Assembly: GCF_000963945.1 (NCBI RefSeq)
Contig: NZ_BAMW01000007.1
Span: 124,001 to 188,000 of the forward strand
DNA: 64,000 nucleotides
DNA from: Acetobacter indonesiensis
Lineage (GTDB): Bacteria > Pseudomonadota > Alphaproteobacteria > Acetobacterales > Acetobacteraceae
Direction of reading: 5' to 3'
In this document: piece by piece, positions 54,779 to 64,000 of the stretch
How positions within the stretch are numbered: position 1 is the stretch's first letter
Layout: each line of letters opens with the position of its first letter
Notes under the pieces: generated by a model
What the model saw: only the letters and a program-made list of their open reading frames with translations
The model's database searches: none
Told to the model about the DNA's origin: nothing
Position numbers and translations under genes: made by a program

Positions 54779-55841
54779 AACGGTCATCCCCCGCATGTGA
54801 GCCTGTGAGTTTGGATGCGGTATCAATACTGACTTCAACCGACATCCCGACCCGCACTTTCGAAGCTAGTGCTTGCCCGGCGTCAAACGTCAGCTTAACG
54901 GGCACGCGCTGCACCACTTTGGTAAAGTTACCCGTTGCGTTGTCGGGCTGAATAGGGGCAAACGCCACGCCTGTTGCCGGAGCCAATGAGTCAACATGGG
55001 CCTTCAATGGATGATCAGGAAACGTATCGACCCAGACGGTTGCACTTTGCCCTGTCTGGATTTTGGTTAATTGTGTTTCCTGAAAATTGGCCAGAACATA
55101 AGCCGACTGTGTTGGTACGACCGCCAGAATACCTGTGCCCGGATTAACATACGCCCCAACACGCACACCACGCTCACCAACCACACCATCGACCGAGGCC
55201 GGAATGGAACAGTAAGACAGATTTAACGCTGCCTGCTTTTCATCCCCCTGCGCTCGCAACAGTGCCCCCTGCGCCCGTTCAAGCTGAGCCTTCAGGACAG
55301 CGACCTGTCGAACAGTAGCGTCAACTGCTGCATTATCACGCGCAATACCTGCCTCAACCTCTTTCTGATGCGCTTCCGACGATTGCTTCTGTTCAATGGT
55401 CCCCGCCCCACCCGTAGAAAGGTTACGGTAGCGCTGCGCGTTTTCACGGGCGAATAGCAACGTAGCCTCATCTGCCTGCACAACGGCTTTGGCCTGCGCA
55501 ATCAGGGCAGTCTGACGCTGCAACACGGCCTGAAGATTTGCCACCTCCCCTTGGGCCGCAAGCACATTGCCTTTCGCAACATCCAGCGCGGCACGGTAGT
55601 CGTCATCTTCTATATGGGCCAGTTCCTCGCCCGCATGCACCAGTTCATTATCCTGCGCGACAACGCGATCAATACGGCCTGCGACCTTGGGTGCCACAGT
55701 TGTAAAATCTGCCGTTACGTAAGCGTCATTCGTGTATTGGTTGACGCCGTCTCCCAGCACCAGACGGCTTCCACCCCATGCTGCCACGGCCAGAACCGCA
55801 GCAGTACATCCCGCATACAAAAGAGGTTTTTTATAAATCAT
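54765..55841 (-). CDS. EmrA/HlyD family membrane fusion protein
   Basis: A 358-residue periplasmic adaptor. One N-terminal helix (LLYAGCTAAVLAVAAWG), then the lipoyl half TNDAYVTADFTTVAPKVAGRI, a coiled-coil hairpin (about 85-195) and the second lipoyl half with SIPASVDGVVGERGVRVGAYVNPG. The TxDAYVxADxxxVAPKVxG motif is the EmrA signature. The ATG at 55841 follows CCGGAAAA; the frame extends to 55946 but that piece overlaps emrB. It connects the DHA2 pump with the outer-membrane channel. Confidence 0.92.
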   Translation of the reverse strand: MIYKKPLLYAGCTAAVLAVAAWGGSRLVLGDGVNQYTNDAYVTADFTTVAPKVAGRIDRVVAQDNELVHAGEELAHIEDDDYRAALDVAKGNVLAAQGEVANLQAVLQRQTALIAQAKAVVQADEATLLFARENAQRYRNLSTGGAGTIEQKQSSEAHQKEVEAGIARDNAAVDATVRQVAVLKAQLERAQGALLRAQGDEKQAALNLSYCSIPASVDGVVGERGVRVGAYVNPGTGILAVVPTQSAYVLANFQETQLTKIQTGQSATVWVDTFPDHPLKAHVDSLAPATGVAFAPIQPDNATGNFTKVVQRVPVKLTFDAGQALASKVRVGMSVEVSIDTASKLTGSHAGDDRYVWR

Positions 55842-55858
55842 GATGATTTTTCCGGGTT

Positions 55859-57544
55859 TCAGCGCATAGGCGCAGGAGAAGACGGTGGCCGGGGTGGATA
55901 CACCCGACGTGGCAGCACAAGATTGAGGGCGGCATACCCAAGACACACCCAGATCAGCGCGAAATAAAGATCGGCCAGAGCCAGAACCAAGGACTGTTCA
56001 TGCACGTAAGTATGAAAAACTTGCAGACTGTTTCGGGCCACATGCCCTGCATCGACGGATGTTCCCGCCAGTTGACCGGCTATGGCGTTTCCCTCCCCCT
56101 GCAACGCAAGACCATGTGTTCCATGATGATCAAGCAGCATAGTGGAATGATACTGTTCGCGCCGCCGTGTCAGGGCAGAAAACAGCGCAAAAGCAACCGC
56201 ATTGGCCAGACCTTTCAGCATGTTCACCATGCCGGAAATAAATGCTCCATCGGCTGGCCCAAGTGCGAGTGTCGCCAACATCAGGGTTGGGATAACCGTC
56301 ATCGGTTGTCCAAAAATCTGTAGAATTTGTATGGGATAAAAATTATCCCTCACCCAGTCAGGCGTCAGCCACGTTCCAAGGTAAGCCGCAACGGCCAAGC
56401 ACAGCATCCCGGCTGCCAGCACAATCCGACAATCAACCTTGCGGCTGTTGCACAGGGCCGCAATCAGCGGCAGCATAAGAAGTTGCGGTAAGGCCACCAC
56501 CAGAGAAACCGGTGCAGTCTGGATCGGCCTGTAGCCTCTGACGGCTTCCAGATAAGTGGCGGGGATTTCGCTCATCAACGCGCAAATTGCCAGAATACCG
56601 ACCAGAGAAAGCAACGCGGCCTGAATATTGCGTGTCCGCCAATACTGTATTTTGAAATACGGGCTTGGATGAAAAGCCTCGTTCACCACAAAAACAATAA
56701 AGGCAGCCCCACCCCAGAATGCCAGATGCGTGATAAGAGGTGAACGAAACCAGTCGAGCCTATCCCCCTGATACAGCATAATCACCAGCGAACAGATGGC
56801 AGGCACCCCCACTATCAGACCAAGCCAGTTAAATTTCTCAAATCGCTCCATATGCACAGGGTCTTTTGGCAAGCCGTAAGCCATCATACCAATAGCCAGA
56901 GCCGCCAGCGGAATAATCTCCCAATACAGCCAGTGCCACCCTATTTTTTCAAACCAGAAGGCTTCAAGCGGCAACCCCAGATTCGGCCCAAAGGTGGCAC
57001 TCATAGCGTATCCACCAATTCCAAAAACCCGTATTTCAGCAGGAAGATATTTCAACATGACGGTCATCAGAACGGGCGGAAGGCAGCCTGCGGCCAGCCC
57101 CTGAAACGCCCGCAACAGACACAGTGCTGTCACGTCTGGCATATAGGGCGCAGGCAGCGCCAACAGCGCCATGATAGCCGTCATGAAAATTGAAAAACGG
57201 TAAATGGAAAACGTCATGTAAAACCAAGGCGTAAACGCCATAGCAGCAATATTGAATGCCTCGTAAATTGCAATCAGCCACGTCCCTTCATCGTGCCCGA
57301 TATGCATGGCACCCCGAATATCAGTCAGCCCGATTTCTGTTACGTGCTCATTAAAGCCTGCTACATGAACAGCCAGCAGCATACCCAGACACCCAACGAC
57401 CGTACGCAACCCGAAGGGTGGAATATAGGACGGCATGGGAGGAGACGCATGCACCCTATGGGCGGCAGCCGCAGACTGCATGCCAGATGATGCCCCAGCC
57501 CCAACGGCTGTACCAGAAGAAGGAAGTAATGCCATGCGGCCCAT
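55859..57544 (-). CDS. EmrB family MFS exporter (DHA2)
   Basis: A 14-helix proton antiporter of about 561 residues. Signature segments: GTWLIAIYEAFNIAAMAFTPW in the early loop, LRAFQGLAAGCLPPVLMTVML, and FGPNLGLPLEAFWFEKIGWHW. Together with the HlyD protein and NodT channel it forms an EmrAB-TolC-like pump that expels hydrophobic acids or drugs straight to the outside. The start is unclear: GTG 57556, ATG 57544 and ATG 57535 are in frame and none has a good ribosome site. It is divergent from a LysR regulator, the probable controller. Confidence 0.88.
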   Translation of the reverse strand: MGRMALLPSSGTAVGAGASSGMQSAAAAHRVHASPPMPSYIPPFGLRTVVGCLGMLLAVHVAGFNEHVTEIGLTDIRGAMHIGHDEGTWLIAIYEAFNIAAMAFTPWFYMTFSIYRFSIFMTAIMALLALPAPYMPDVTALCLLRAFQGLAAGCLPPVLMTVMLKYLPAEIRVFGIGGYAMSATFGPNLGLPLEAFWFEKIGWHWLYWEIIPLAALAIGMMAYGLPKDPVHMERFEKFNWLGLIVGVPAICSLVIMLYQGDRLDWFRSPLITHLAFWGGAAFIVFVVNEAFHPSPYFKIQYWRTRNIQAALLSLVGILAICALMSEIPATYLEAVRGYRPIQTAPVSLVVALPQLLMLPLIAALCNSRKVDCRIVLAAGMLCLAVAAYLGTWLTPDWVRDNFYPIQILQIFGQPMTVIPTLMLATLALGPADGAFISGMVNMLKGLANAVAFALFSALTRRREQYHSTMLLDHHGTHGLALQGEGNAIAGQLAGTSVDAGHVARNSLQVFHTYVHEQSLVLALADLYFALIWVCLGYAALNLVLPRRVYPPRPPSSPAPMR

Positions 57545-57654
57545 AATCAGGATCACGCCGGTCTAGAAAACCCTCATTCCCGACAATCCATGATTTCACT
57601 TTTTGGAAGAATAAAAGATGGTGCCTGCGCTCAGCGACGCCTAAAACTGGAAGC

Positions 57655-58581
57655 ATGCGTGGATATGATCTCGATCTGCTCCGATATCTTCAGGTTCTGG
57701 TTGAGGAAGAAAGCGTTTCAGCGGCGGCCAGACGTCTGAAAGTCAGTGAACCTGCAATGAGCCGCCATCTGGCCAAATTGCGGGGCGTTTTCAGTGACCC
57801 CATTCTGGTGCAGTCGGGCCGCAGCATGACAGCGTCCTCTTTCGCACTCGGTATTCTGGAACGTGTTCAGGGCGTTGTGCGGGCTGCCGACAGTCTGATT
57901 GAAACGCAGGCATTGGCAGATTTGCGCAATATGCGCCCCAGCTTCACCATTCGGGCGAATGATCTGATTGTAGCAACGCTCGGCCTGCCGCTACTTCGTG
58001 CCTTGCGCGAAGATTGCCCGCAATGTGACCTGACTTTTGCGCCCGAAATTGATGATCCTGCCAGTGACCCGCTTCGTCAAAACAGCGTTGATCTTTACAT
58101 TGGCGCGACAGACGCCATGAAGCCAGAAATCCGGCGGCAAACCATATTTCGTGACACGATGCAGGCGCTTGTTCGCAAGGATCATCCCATTTTTGCGGAA
58201 GGCATTACACCGCAAAACATGACGCATTACGACTATATCAGTGTCTCACGTAGGGGACGCGCGCGGGGACCAATTGATACACAACTCAGAGATCTGCACG
58301 GGCTTGAACGTCGTGTTGTTATGGTCGTGCCAAATTATCACGCCATGATTGAAAGTATGAAAGACACAGACCTGATTCTTCCCCTGCCCGGTCTGGTTCT
58401 GGATCATGTTTCCCTTGATGCGTTGGGACTGGCAAAGTTTGAATTCCCGTTACCACTTCCTTATGTGGTCGCTTTTCAGGCATGGCACCCGCGGCATGAC
58501 ACAGACCCTATTCACCGCTGGTTAAGGGAAACGCTGTTTCGTGTTTCGCGGAAAGTCCTTCCCAGTCGCTTTGTAACCTGA
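57655..58581 (+). CDS. LysR family transcriptional regulator
   Basis: A 308-residue regulator. The winged HTH is visible as LDLLRYLQVLVEEESVSAAARRLKVSEPAMSRHLAKLR split over residues 5-42, with the LSEPAxSRxL-type recognition helix. The C-terminal effector domain has two Rossmann-like lobes (FTIRANDLIVATLGLPLL onward). It is divergent from the efflux operon with only 110 bp between starts, the classical arrangement for a LysR activator of the neighbouring operon. The inducer is not known; aromatic acids are a reasonable guess by analogy with AaeR. Confidence 0.92.
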   Translation: MRGYDLDLLRYLQVLVEEESVSAAARRLKVSEPAMSRHLAKLRGVFSDPILVQSGRSMTASSFALGILERVQGVVRAADSLIETQALADLRNMRPSFTIRANDLIVATLGLPLLRALREDCPQCDLTFAPEIDDPASDPLRQNSVDLYIGATDAMKPEIRRQTIFRDTMQALVRKDHPIFAEGITPQNMTHYDYISVSRRGRARGPIDTQLRDLHGLERRVVMVVPNYHAMIESMKDTDLILPLPGLVLDHVSLDALGLAKFEFPLPLPYVVAFQAWHPRHDTDPIHRWLRETLFRVSRKVLPSRFVT

Positions 58582-58629
58582 AGCAATCCGCCTGACTGCG
58601 CGCATTTTCTGATAGAACGACCCCTTACA

Positions 58630-58666
58630 AAAAAACGGCTAACCTGATGAAGGCTAGCCGTTTTTT
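58630..58666. terminator. Bidirectional terminator between lysR and hflX
   Basis: A 16-base stem (58630-58645 with 58651-58666, one mismatch) contains an A6/T6 base, so both strands end in a T run. It serves the convergent LysR gene and hflX. Confidence 0.93.
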
Positions 58667-58688
58667 ACGCATCATTCAGAGCAAGAGT

Positions 58689-60005
58689 TCAGGCAATCAG
58701 TGGTGCAACATGCTTGAAAAGACTTTCAAACCGTGCCCGGTCTTCCGCCAACAGACGCACTGAAATGGTGGTATTTTCTTCCCCATCATCCCGGCCAATA
58801 ACTTCCCCATGCTGATAAAGCCATGCCGAAGCCGCCCCATCTGACAGAGCCATGCAATACCGCACTTCCTCCATAGACGATGTGATCCGGCGATCAATCA
58901 CATCCAGCAATGCAGGGAGACCTTCGCCCGTAATAGCGGAAATTGCGACGGTATCAGCCGTTTGTGGCACAGCATCCGGCCCACCCAGAAGATCGGCTTT
59001 GTTCATGACCTCAATCATGCGGCTAGACCAATCGTCTTCAATCATGTTGTCGCGCGCCATATCATGCAGCACACCAAACACGTCTTTTTTCTGGGCGGCA
59101 CTATCAGGGTGCGCAATGTCACGCACATGCAGAATAATGTCCGCTTCGGCTACTTCTTCCAGCGTGGCCCGGAAGGCAGCAATCAGTTCAGTCGGCAGAT
59201 CACTAATGAAGCCCACTGTGTCAGACAGGATAATGCGTCGTCCGGACGGAAGCGTTATGGCCCGCATGGTCGGGTCAAGAGTAGCGAACAACTGGTCCTG
59301 TGCGTACACTGTTGCGCCGGTCAATGCGTTGAACAGCGTTGACTTCCCAGCATTTGTGTAACCAACCAGTGCTACGACAGGAAACGGTACCCGTTTGCGC
59401 GCCTGACGATGCAGCCCACGCGTACGACGCACTTGCTCCAGCTCTTTTTTCAGCCGGACAATGCGATCACCAATCATACGGCGGTCAGCTTCAATCTGCG
59501 TTTCACCTGGGCCACCCAGAAAGCCGAAGCCCCCACGCTGGCGTTCAAGGTGAGTCCAGAGCCGCACAAGCCGGGACCGTTGATATTCCAGATGCGCCAG
59601 TTCGACCTGAAGCGTACCTTCTTTGGTAGCTGCGCGGGCGCCGAAGATATCAAGAATAAGGCCGGTACGGTCTATCACCTTGCAGCCAAATTCTTTTTCC
59701 AGATTGCGCTGCTGCCCCGGTGTCAGCCGGGCATCAACCACCAGAACATCAATTTTATCGGCCTGAACGGCAATCTTGAGTGAATCGACCTGTCCGCTTC
59801 CCAACAGGGTAGAGGATCGTTTGGCCCGTACCAGCAAAACTGCCTGCCGGACAATAACCAGCCCGATTGAGGCAGCCAGACCAACCGCTTCTTCAAGTCG
59901 TGCTTCCGCCGCACGGATATCCTGATCATGGGCCGTTTTTTCCCACGGCAGGATAACAGCACCGCGTGTAGCGGAAGGTTTTGTGTCAGATAAAGTCGTC
60001 GCCAA
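58689..60005 (-). CDS. hflX: Ribosome-splitting GTPase HflX
   Basis: HflX binds stalled ribosomes under heat stress and splits them. Order: HflX N-terminal domain ([34 protein letters not shown]), the [24 protein letters not shown] helix linker, then the G domain with [16 protein letters not shown] and [10 protein letters not shown]. The start is doubtful: TTG at 60005 (GAGAAG six bases upstream) overlaps the hfq stop by 20 bp, whereas the longest frame to 60092 lies almost wholly within hfq. hfq-hflX is a conserved pair. 438 aa. Confidence 0.93.
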   Translation of the reverse strand: MATTLSDTKPSATRGAVILPWEKTAHDQDIRAAEARLEEAVGLAASIGLVIVRQAVLLVRAKRSSTLLGSGQVDSLKIAVQADKIDVLVVDARLTPGQQRNLEKEFGCKVIDRTGLILDIFGARAATKEGTLQVELAHLEYQRSRLVRLWTHLERQRGGFGFLGGPGETQIEADRRMIGDRIVRLKKELEQVRRTRGLHRQARKRVPFPVVALVGYTNAGKSTLFNALTGATVYAQDQLFATLDPTMRAITLPSGRRIILSDTVGFISDLPTELIAAFRATLEEVAEADIILHVRDIAHPDSAAQKKDVFGVLHDMARDNMIEDDWSSRMIEVMNKADLLGGPDAVPQTADTVAISAITGEGLPALLDVIDRRITSSMEEVRYCMALSDGAASAWLYQHGEVIGRDDGEENTTISVRLLAEDRARFESLFKHVAPLIA

Positions 60006-60270
60006 GAGTTGCTTCTCTATCAACCGGCGCACCAGACGCCGGAGTTTCAAATATATTGACCGGTATGGAGGGCATGACCGTGCTGATGGCATGCTTGTAA
60101 ATAAGCTGTGTATGCTCGTCCCGCTTCAGCAGAACGGTCGTATCATCGAACCACGTAATATTACCCTGCAATTTAACGCCGTTTACCAAAAACACCGTAA
60201 CAGACGCACGTGAGCGGCGAATCTGGCTCAAAAAAGCATCCTGCACGTTATACCCGGTTTCCTTTTCCAC
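59986..60270 (-). CDS. hfq: RNA chaperone Hfq
   Basis: Hfq is a hexameric Sm-like protein that pairs small RNAs with mRNAs. Sm1 is seen as [20 protein letters not shown] and Sm2 contains the family motif [20 protein letters not shown] precedes them. The frame starts with GTG at 60270, after AGGG. At 94 residues it has a short acidic tail (EATLGDDF). It sits between ntrX and hflX in the order ntrY-ntrX-hfq-hflX known from alphaproteobacteria. Confidence 0.97.
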   Translation of the reverse strand: MEKETGYNVQDAFLSQIRRSRASVTVFLVNGVKLQGNITWFDDTTVLLKRDEHTQLIYKHAISTVMPSIPVNIFETPASGAPVDREATLGDDFI

Positions 60271-60337
60271 TGTGTGAGGCCCTATTCTCGTTTTTTGTTA
60301 AAGCCGGAAAACATTCGCAACATCTGTTGCCAACGCC

Positions 60338-61729
60338 TTAGCCCGCCCCGCGTTCTTCCGATGTTACACCAAGCTGTTTCAGTTTGCGATGCAATGCACT
60401 GCGTTCCATGCCAACAAATATGGCTGTGCGGCTGATATTCCCACCAAACCGCAGCAATTGGGCCTGCAAATACTGGGTTTCGAACATATCCCGTGCCTCA
60501 CGCAGGGGCAGGCTCATGACATCTGCTGATGCATCAAATTTCAGCAGCGCGGGTGCGCCCTCACCAATGGTTGATGGCAGCATGTCCGCGCGGATGGGTT
60601 CAACCGAATTGGCGGGCAGCATAATCAGCACCCGTTCCATCAGGTTGCGCAGTTCACGTGCGTTACCTGGCCAGTCATAGGCTTGCAATGCAGCAACAGC
60701 ATCAGCTGAAAGATCACGTTTGGGCAGCCCCGCCATTTCGGCTGCACGGCGTAAGAACAACGCAGCCAGACCAGGTATATCATCCCGTCTTTCACGCAAG
60801 CCCGGCACCCGCAATGGCACAACCGCAAGGCGATAGTACAAATCTTCCCTGAACCGCCCAGCCATGATCTCGGCTTGCAAGTCACGGTTTGTGGTCGCCA
60901 GAACGCGCACATCCACCTTTACCCGCGTGGACCCACCCAGGCGCTCAAACGTCTGATCCTGCAAGGCGCGAACAATCTTGCCCTGCGTTTCAAGCGGCAT
61001 ATCCGCCACTTCATCCAGCAACAGGGTGCCGCCATGGGCACGTTCCAAAACACCTGTGCGACGGCCAGTACCATCAGCAGCCCCTTCAAGGCCGAAGAGT
61101 TCTTCCTCAAACCGGCCGGGTGCAAGAATGGCGCAGTTCAGGGCAACAAACGGGCCATCGTTACGGCGGGACCGCGCGTGAATCATCCGCGCAGCAACTT
61201 CCTTGCCAGAACCGGGACCACCTGTAATCAGCACGCGCGACCCTGTGGGTGCGACACGCTCAATCTGCGTTCGCACGGCGGCAATCAGCGGACTATTGCC
61301 AAACAGTTCGGCATCCTGCCCGGCCCGCAGGCGTAGTTCCTCATTTTCCTTGGCAAGGCGGGACGCTTCAAGCGCACGACGCACCACAACCAGCAGGCGA
61401 TCAGACTGAAACGGCTTTTCAATGAAGTCGTACGCACCATGCTGCAGGGCGGCTACGGCGGTTTCAATCGTGCCGTGGCCCGAAATCATGATAACCGGAA
61501 CGGACGGCTCTTCAGCGTGCAAAACCTTCAGAATCCCAAGCCCATCAAGCTTTGACCCCTGAAGCCAGACATCCAGAATGACCAGAGACGGCCTGCGGGC
61601 CCGGAACGCCCCTATTGCGGCATCAGAATTACCGGCAACACGCGTTTCGTACCCTTCATCTTCCAGAATGCCCTCAATGAGCATCCGAATATCAGGCTCA
61701 TCATCAACAATCAGGATTTCATGCGCCAT
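60338..61729 (-). CDS. ntrX: NtrX response regulator (sigma-54 activator type)
   Basis: A 463-residue response regulator. The receiver domain has phospho-acceptor D53 (LVILDVWLQG). The AAA+ domain has Walker A GGPGSGKE (170-177) and Walker B GTLLLDEVADM. The C-terminal FIS-type HTH ends with NISRTAIFVGMERSALHRKL. The L1 loop GAFTGA motif that contacts sigma-54 is missing: the region reads LFGLEGAADGTGRRTG. The protein may thus act with sigma-70 or as a repressor. It pairs with NtrY; genes overlap by 11 bp. Confidence 0.95.
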   Translation of the reverse strand: MAHEILIVDDEPDIRMLIEGILEDEGYETRVAGNSDAAIGAFRARRPSLVILDVWLQGSKLDGLGILKVLHAEEPSVPVIMISGHGTIETAVAALQHGAYDFIEKPFQSDRLLVVVRRALEASRLAKENEELRLRAGQDAELFGNSPLIAAVRTQIERVAPTGSRVLITGGPGSGKEVAARMIHARSRRNDGPFVALNCAILAPGRFEEELFGLEGAADGTGRRTGVLERAHGGTLLLDEVADMPLETQGKIVRALQDQTFERLGGSTRVKVDVRVLATTNRDLQAEIMAGRFREDLYYRLAVVPLRVPGLRERRDDIPGLAALFLRRAAEMAGLPKRDLSADAVAALQAYDWPGNARELRNLMERVLIMLPANSVEPIRADMLPSTIGEGAPALLKFDASADVMSLPLREARDMFETQYLQAQLLRFGGNISRTAIFVGMERSALHRKLKQLGVTSEERGAG

Positions 61730-63983
61730 GGTCGTCTTTCATCGGCAACATCAGAATAGCCACAGTCCCTGTCTCCTCCGCCCTGTCTTCCAGACGCACC
61801 GCCCCTCCATGGTCTTCCATGATTTTCTTCACAATGGCCAACCCCAGTCCGGTGCCTTTGGCCTTATGCGTCACGTATGGTTCCGTAAGGCGGTGCCGGT
61901 CATCTGACGGCAGGCCCACACCATTATCCGCAACAGAAATCTCGACCTCGTCATTCTCCTCTCGCAGGGCAATCCATATCGCGCCGGCCATGTTTAGGCC
62001 ATGATTGTCAACATCACCCTGTTTTGCCGTCATGGCAATGGCATCTGCTGCATTCTGTAACAGGTTTATCAATGCCTGGCTGATTAACCGCCTGTCACAC
62101 CGCACCACCGGCCCCCGGTCTGGCAGGTCAACATGGTACATAATTTCCGGGTGAGCATTCCGTTGCAACACCAGAACTTCCCGAACAATGCGGGAAAGAT
62201 CCTCTTTTGTCATGACGGGCTGCGGCATACGGGCAAAAGCGGAAAATTCATCCACCATGCGCCCAATGTCCCCAACCTGCCGCACAATGGTATCCGCACA
62301 TTGGGCGAATGTTTCCGGGTCAGACGTGATTTCTCGCAGAAAGCGCCGCTTGAGCCGTTCTGCCGCCAACTGAATCGGGGTCAGCGGGTTTTTGATTTCA
62401 TGCGCAATACGGCGGGCAACATCCGCCCATGCGGCCTTGCGCTGTGCCAGTTGCAGGGCTGTGATGTCATCAAACGTAATGACATAGCCCTCCGTCACCG
62501 TGCCACGAAGTTCCGCGCCCACGCGCACCAGCAACATCCGACGGTTCGCGACCGGTCCCGTCTGCACTTCCCGTGTGACAACCTGATCAGGCATGGCGCG
62601 GGCTTCAGCCAGAATCTCGGCAAAATCCGGCACCCGCACCGATAATTGTTCGCCAATCGCATCCATCAGGTCTGTTTGCAGCAGAACGCACGCAGCCCTA
62701 TTTGGTAGTTCGATCCGTTGCTCAACATCCAGACCGATCACCCCGGCAGAAACGCCTGACAGCACGGCTTCGGTAAAACGACGGCGTTCGTTAATCTGTC
62801 CATACGCGGCCATCAGTTCTGAGCGCTGGCTGGCAAGCTGTTCCGTCATGCGGTTAAACGCGCGTGACAGGCTGGTGACTTCATCATCACGTTTGGCTTC
62901 GGGAACATGCACCCCCAGATCGCCCTCACTGATGCGCCGGGCAGCCAGAATCAACAGGCCCAGCGGTTTGGCTATCTGGTTGGCAAGCGCCAGCCCAATC
63001 AACGCTGCGGCCGCCAAAACAAGCAACGCAACCAGCGCAAAAATCATGACAAACGTAAACTGAATCTTCGCCTTGTTGTCATTAAGGCGTTTGTAATCCG
63101 CCACAACGTTTTCGGTACGGTGCATGTGTTCCAGAATGGTCGGATCAACCAGTCGGGTAATCACCAACATCAGCGCCGGGGTCTGGGAGAGTTCAACAAC
63201 CGCCCGCACCTGCCGCTCGTCAGGCGAATCAAGAATGGCGACGTCGTTTGTCCGGGCCATCATGGTCGCGGCTGGGGGGGGCAGATCCTGCATGTAGCCG
63301 GTACGGCTCATCAAGCCACCAGCCGCCACAACCTTGTTGGTGATAGGATCATACACCAGCGCTTCGGTCAGGCCGCGCATGGTGGCCTGACTGTCAAGCA
63401 TCTGCCCCAGTGCTTCATGATCCTGCAACAGGTTCATGCCACTGGCAGCCAGTTCATTTTCAGCACTGGTAATGTAGTTTGCCATAGAAAAGGCATCGGT
63501 GCGGATATTGGCGTTATGTTCGGTCAGATATCCACGTGATGCCTCCAGCGCTTCGGTCAGCGCCGTATTCACTCGGTCTGCAAACCAGATCTGAATCCCA
63601 TAATGGAAAAACAGCGTAGCAAATGCCCCCACCACCAGAGTGGGTGCAACAGCCACAACGCCAAACAGCGTAACCAGCCGGACATGCAGCCGGGCCCCCG
63701 CAAGCCCTTTACGGTGCTCGGCCAACATCGGGCCAACACGCATGACCAACGCCAGAAGCAGAAGACCAAGAACAAGACTGTTTGCCAGAAGGACAAGCGG
63801 TTCAATCAGGGCATAATGCCCGAACGACATTCCGCCTGACAGCACCACAAAGGTTGCAAACCCAAGGCAAAGAGCCAGCGTGGCCAGCGTTAGCGCAACA
63901 CTTTTCCGCTCCAACGAGCGGAGCAGCCAGTGCAGCCGTGTGCGGGAAAGCAGCTGCTTGAAGCTGGAGAAAAGACGCTTCAT
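61719..63983 (-). CDS. ntrY: NtrY sensor histidine kinase
   Basis: A 754-residue membrane kinase. Helices near 29-50, 60-82, 101-124 and 309-335 enclose a large periplasmic loop. A HAMP domain (336-390), a PAS domain (400-510) and the HisKA domain with His528 in RRIAHEIKNPLTP follow; the ATPase has DNGVGLPSDD and GTGLGLAIVKKI. It phosphorylates NtrX in response to nitrogen or redox state. The ATG at 63983 is preceded by an in-frame TGA at 63993-63995. An ntrC gene probably lies just beyond the right edge. Confidence 0.95.
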   Translation of the reverse strand: MKRLFSSFKQLLSRTRLHWLLRSLERKSVALTLATLALCLGFATFVVLSGGMSFGHYALIEPLVLLANSLVLGLLLLALVMRVGPMLAEHRKGLAGARLHVRLVTLFGVVAVAPTLVVGAFATLFFHYGIQIWFADRVNTALTEALEASRGYLTEHNANIRTDAFSMANYITSAENELAASGMNLLQDHEALGQMLDSQATMRGLTEALVYDPITNKVVAAGGLMSRTGYMQDLPPPAATMMARTNDVAILDSPDERQVRAVVELSQTPALMLVITRLVDPTILEHMHRTENVVADYKRLNDNKAKIQFTFVMIFALVALLVLAAAALIGLALANQIAKPLGLLILAARRISEGDLGVHVPEAKRDDEVTSLSRAFNRMTEQLASQRSELMAAYGQINERRRFTEAVLSGVSAGVIGLDVEQRIELPNRAACVLLQTDLMDAIGEQLSVRVPDFAEILAEARAMPDQVVTREVQTGPVANRRMLLVRVGAELRGTVTEGYVITFDDITALQLAQRKAAWADVARRIAHEIKNPLTPIQLAAERLKRRFLREITSDPETFAQCADTIVRQVGDIGRMVDEFSAFARMPQPVMTKEDLSRIVREVLVLQRNAHPEIMYHVDLPDRGPVVRCDRRLISQALINLLQNAADAIAMTAKQGDVDNHGLNMAGAIWIALREENDEVEISVADNGVGLPSDDRHRLTEPYVTHKAKGTGLGLAIVKKIMEDHGGAVRLEDRAEETGTVAILMLPMKDDHGA

Positions 63984-64000
63984 ACGCGCGGGTCAGACCA

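Noticed and set aside
1-64000. CRISPR arrays, tRNA/rRNA genes, insertion sequences, prophage
   Set aside because: No regularly spaced direct repeats, no tRNA-like cloverleaf, no transposase or integrase frame and no terminal inverted repeats with target duplications were found on either strand.

Overview
The window is a 64 kb stretch of alphaproteobacterial chromosome with almost no non-coding space. Gene content and protein sequences point to an acetic acid bacterium (Acetobacteraceae, most likely Acetobacter). The main pointers are the ATP12 F1-ATPase assembly factor, the ntrY-ntrX-hfq-hflX block, the ubiA/rsmE/gshA neighbourhood, a gluconate permease and a plant-type glutamate-cysteine ligase. 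The genus is an inference from reading the proteins; no database search was run. There are no tRNA or rRNA genes, no insertion sequences, no prophage and no CRISPR array. No stretch above 300 bp lacks a gene.

Region by region. (1) 1-6.2 kb: the 3' end of a DyP peroxidase, a secreted prolyl-oligopeptidase-like protease and the leucine genes leuC-leuD-leuB. (2) 6.4-10 kb: the ribosome and protein-export operon ffh-rpsP-rimM-trmD-rplS (minus strand). (3) 10-18.3 kb: a Spy/CpxP-like protein, a small membrane protein, then ATP12, AsmA, an RluC-type pseudouridine synthase, RarA, LolA and UbiA. (4) 18.5-24.8 kb: rsmE and gshA, a DHA2 drug exporter, a GntP gluconate permease, and an AT-rich orphan gene that looks recently acquired. 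(5) 24.9-29 kb: der, bamB and a YfgM-like gene (outer membrane and ribosome assembly), plus a small periplasmic protein. (6) 29.2-34.3 kb: a tightly overlapped run of GT9, GT4 and AsnB-like amidotransferase genes (probable surface polysaccharide), followed by ygfZ and hisI. (7) 34.3-46.2 kb: SPFH protein, MscS channel, lpxB, SulP transporter, SthA transhydrogenase, a nucleotidyltransferase, the msrPQ methionine sulfoxide repair pair, a beta-hydroxyacid dehydrogenase, a Cdd1-type protein, a squalene-synthase-fold protein and Fe-type sodB. (8) 46.3-51.3 kb: TetR regulator, membrane protein, clpB and a Nudix hydrolase. (9) 51.5-58.6 kb: panE, then a LysR-controlled EmrB-EmrA-outer-membrane-factor efflux operon with a translationally coupled pirin. 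(10) 58.7-64 kb: hflX, hfq, ntrX and ntrY (nitrogen and global regulation).

Themes. Several genes serve oxidative and membrane stress, which suits a bacterium living in ethanol and acetic acid: DyP, SodB, MsrPQ, SthA, glutathione synthesis, ClpB, MscS and two exporters. Most operons use 1- or 4-base stop/start overlaps. Strong terminators mark most operon ends, and several perfect inverted repeats sit in promoter regions.

The only clear candidate for something undescribed is the orphan gene at 23866-24750. It has short glycine-turn repeats, a poly-proline hinge and a helical C-terminal domain. The window shows no multi-gene novel system.
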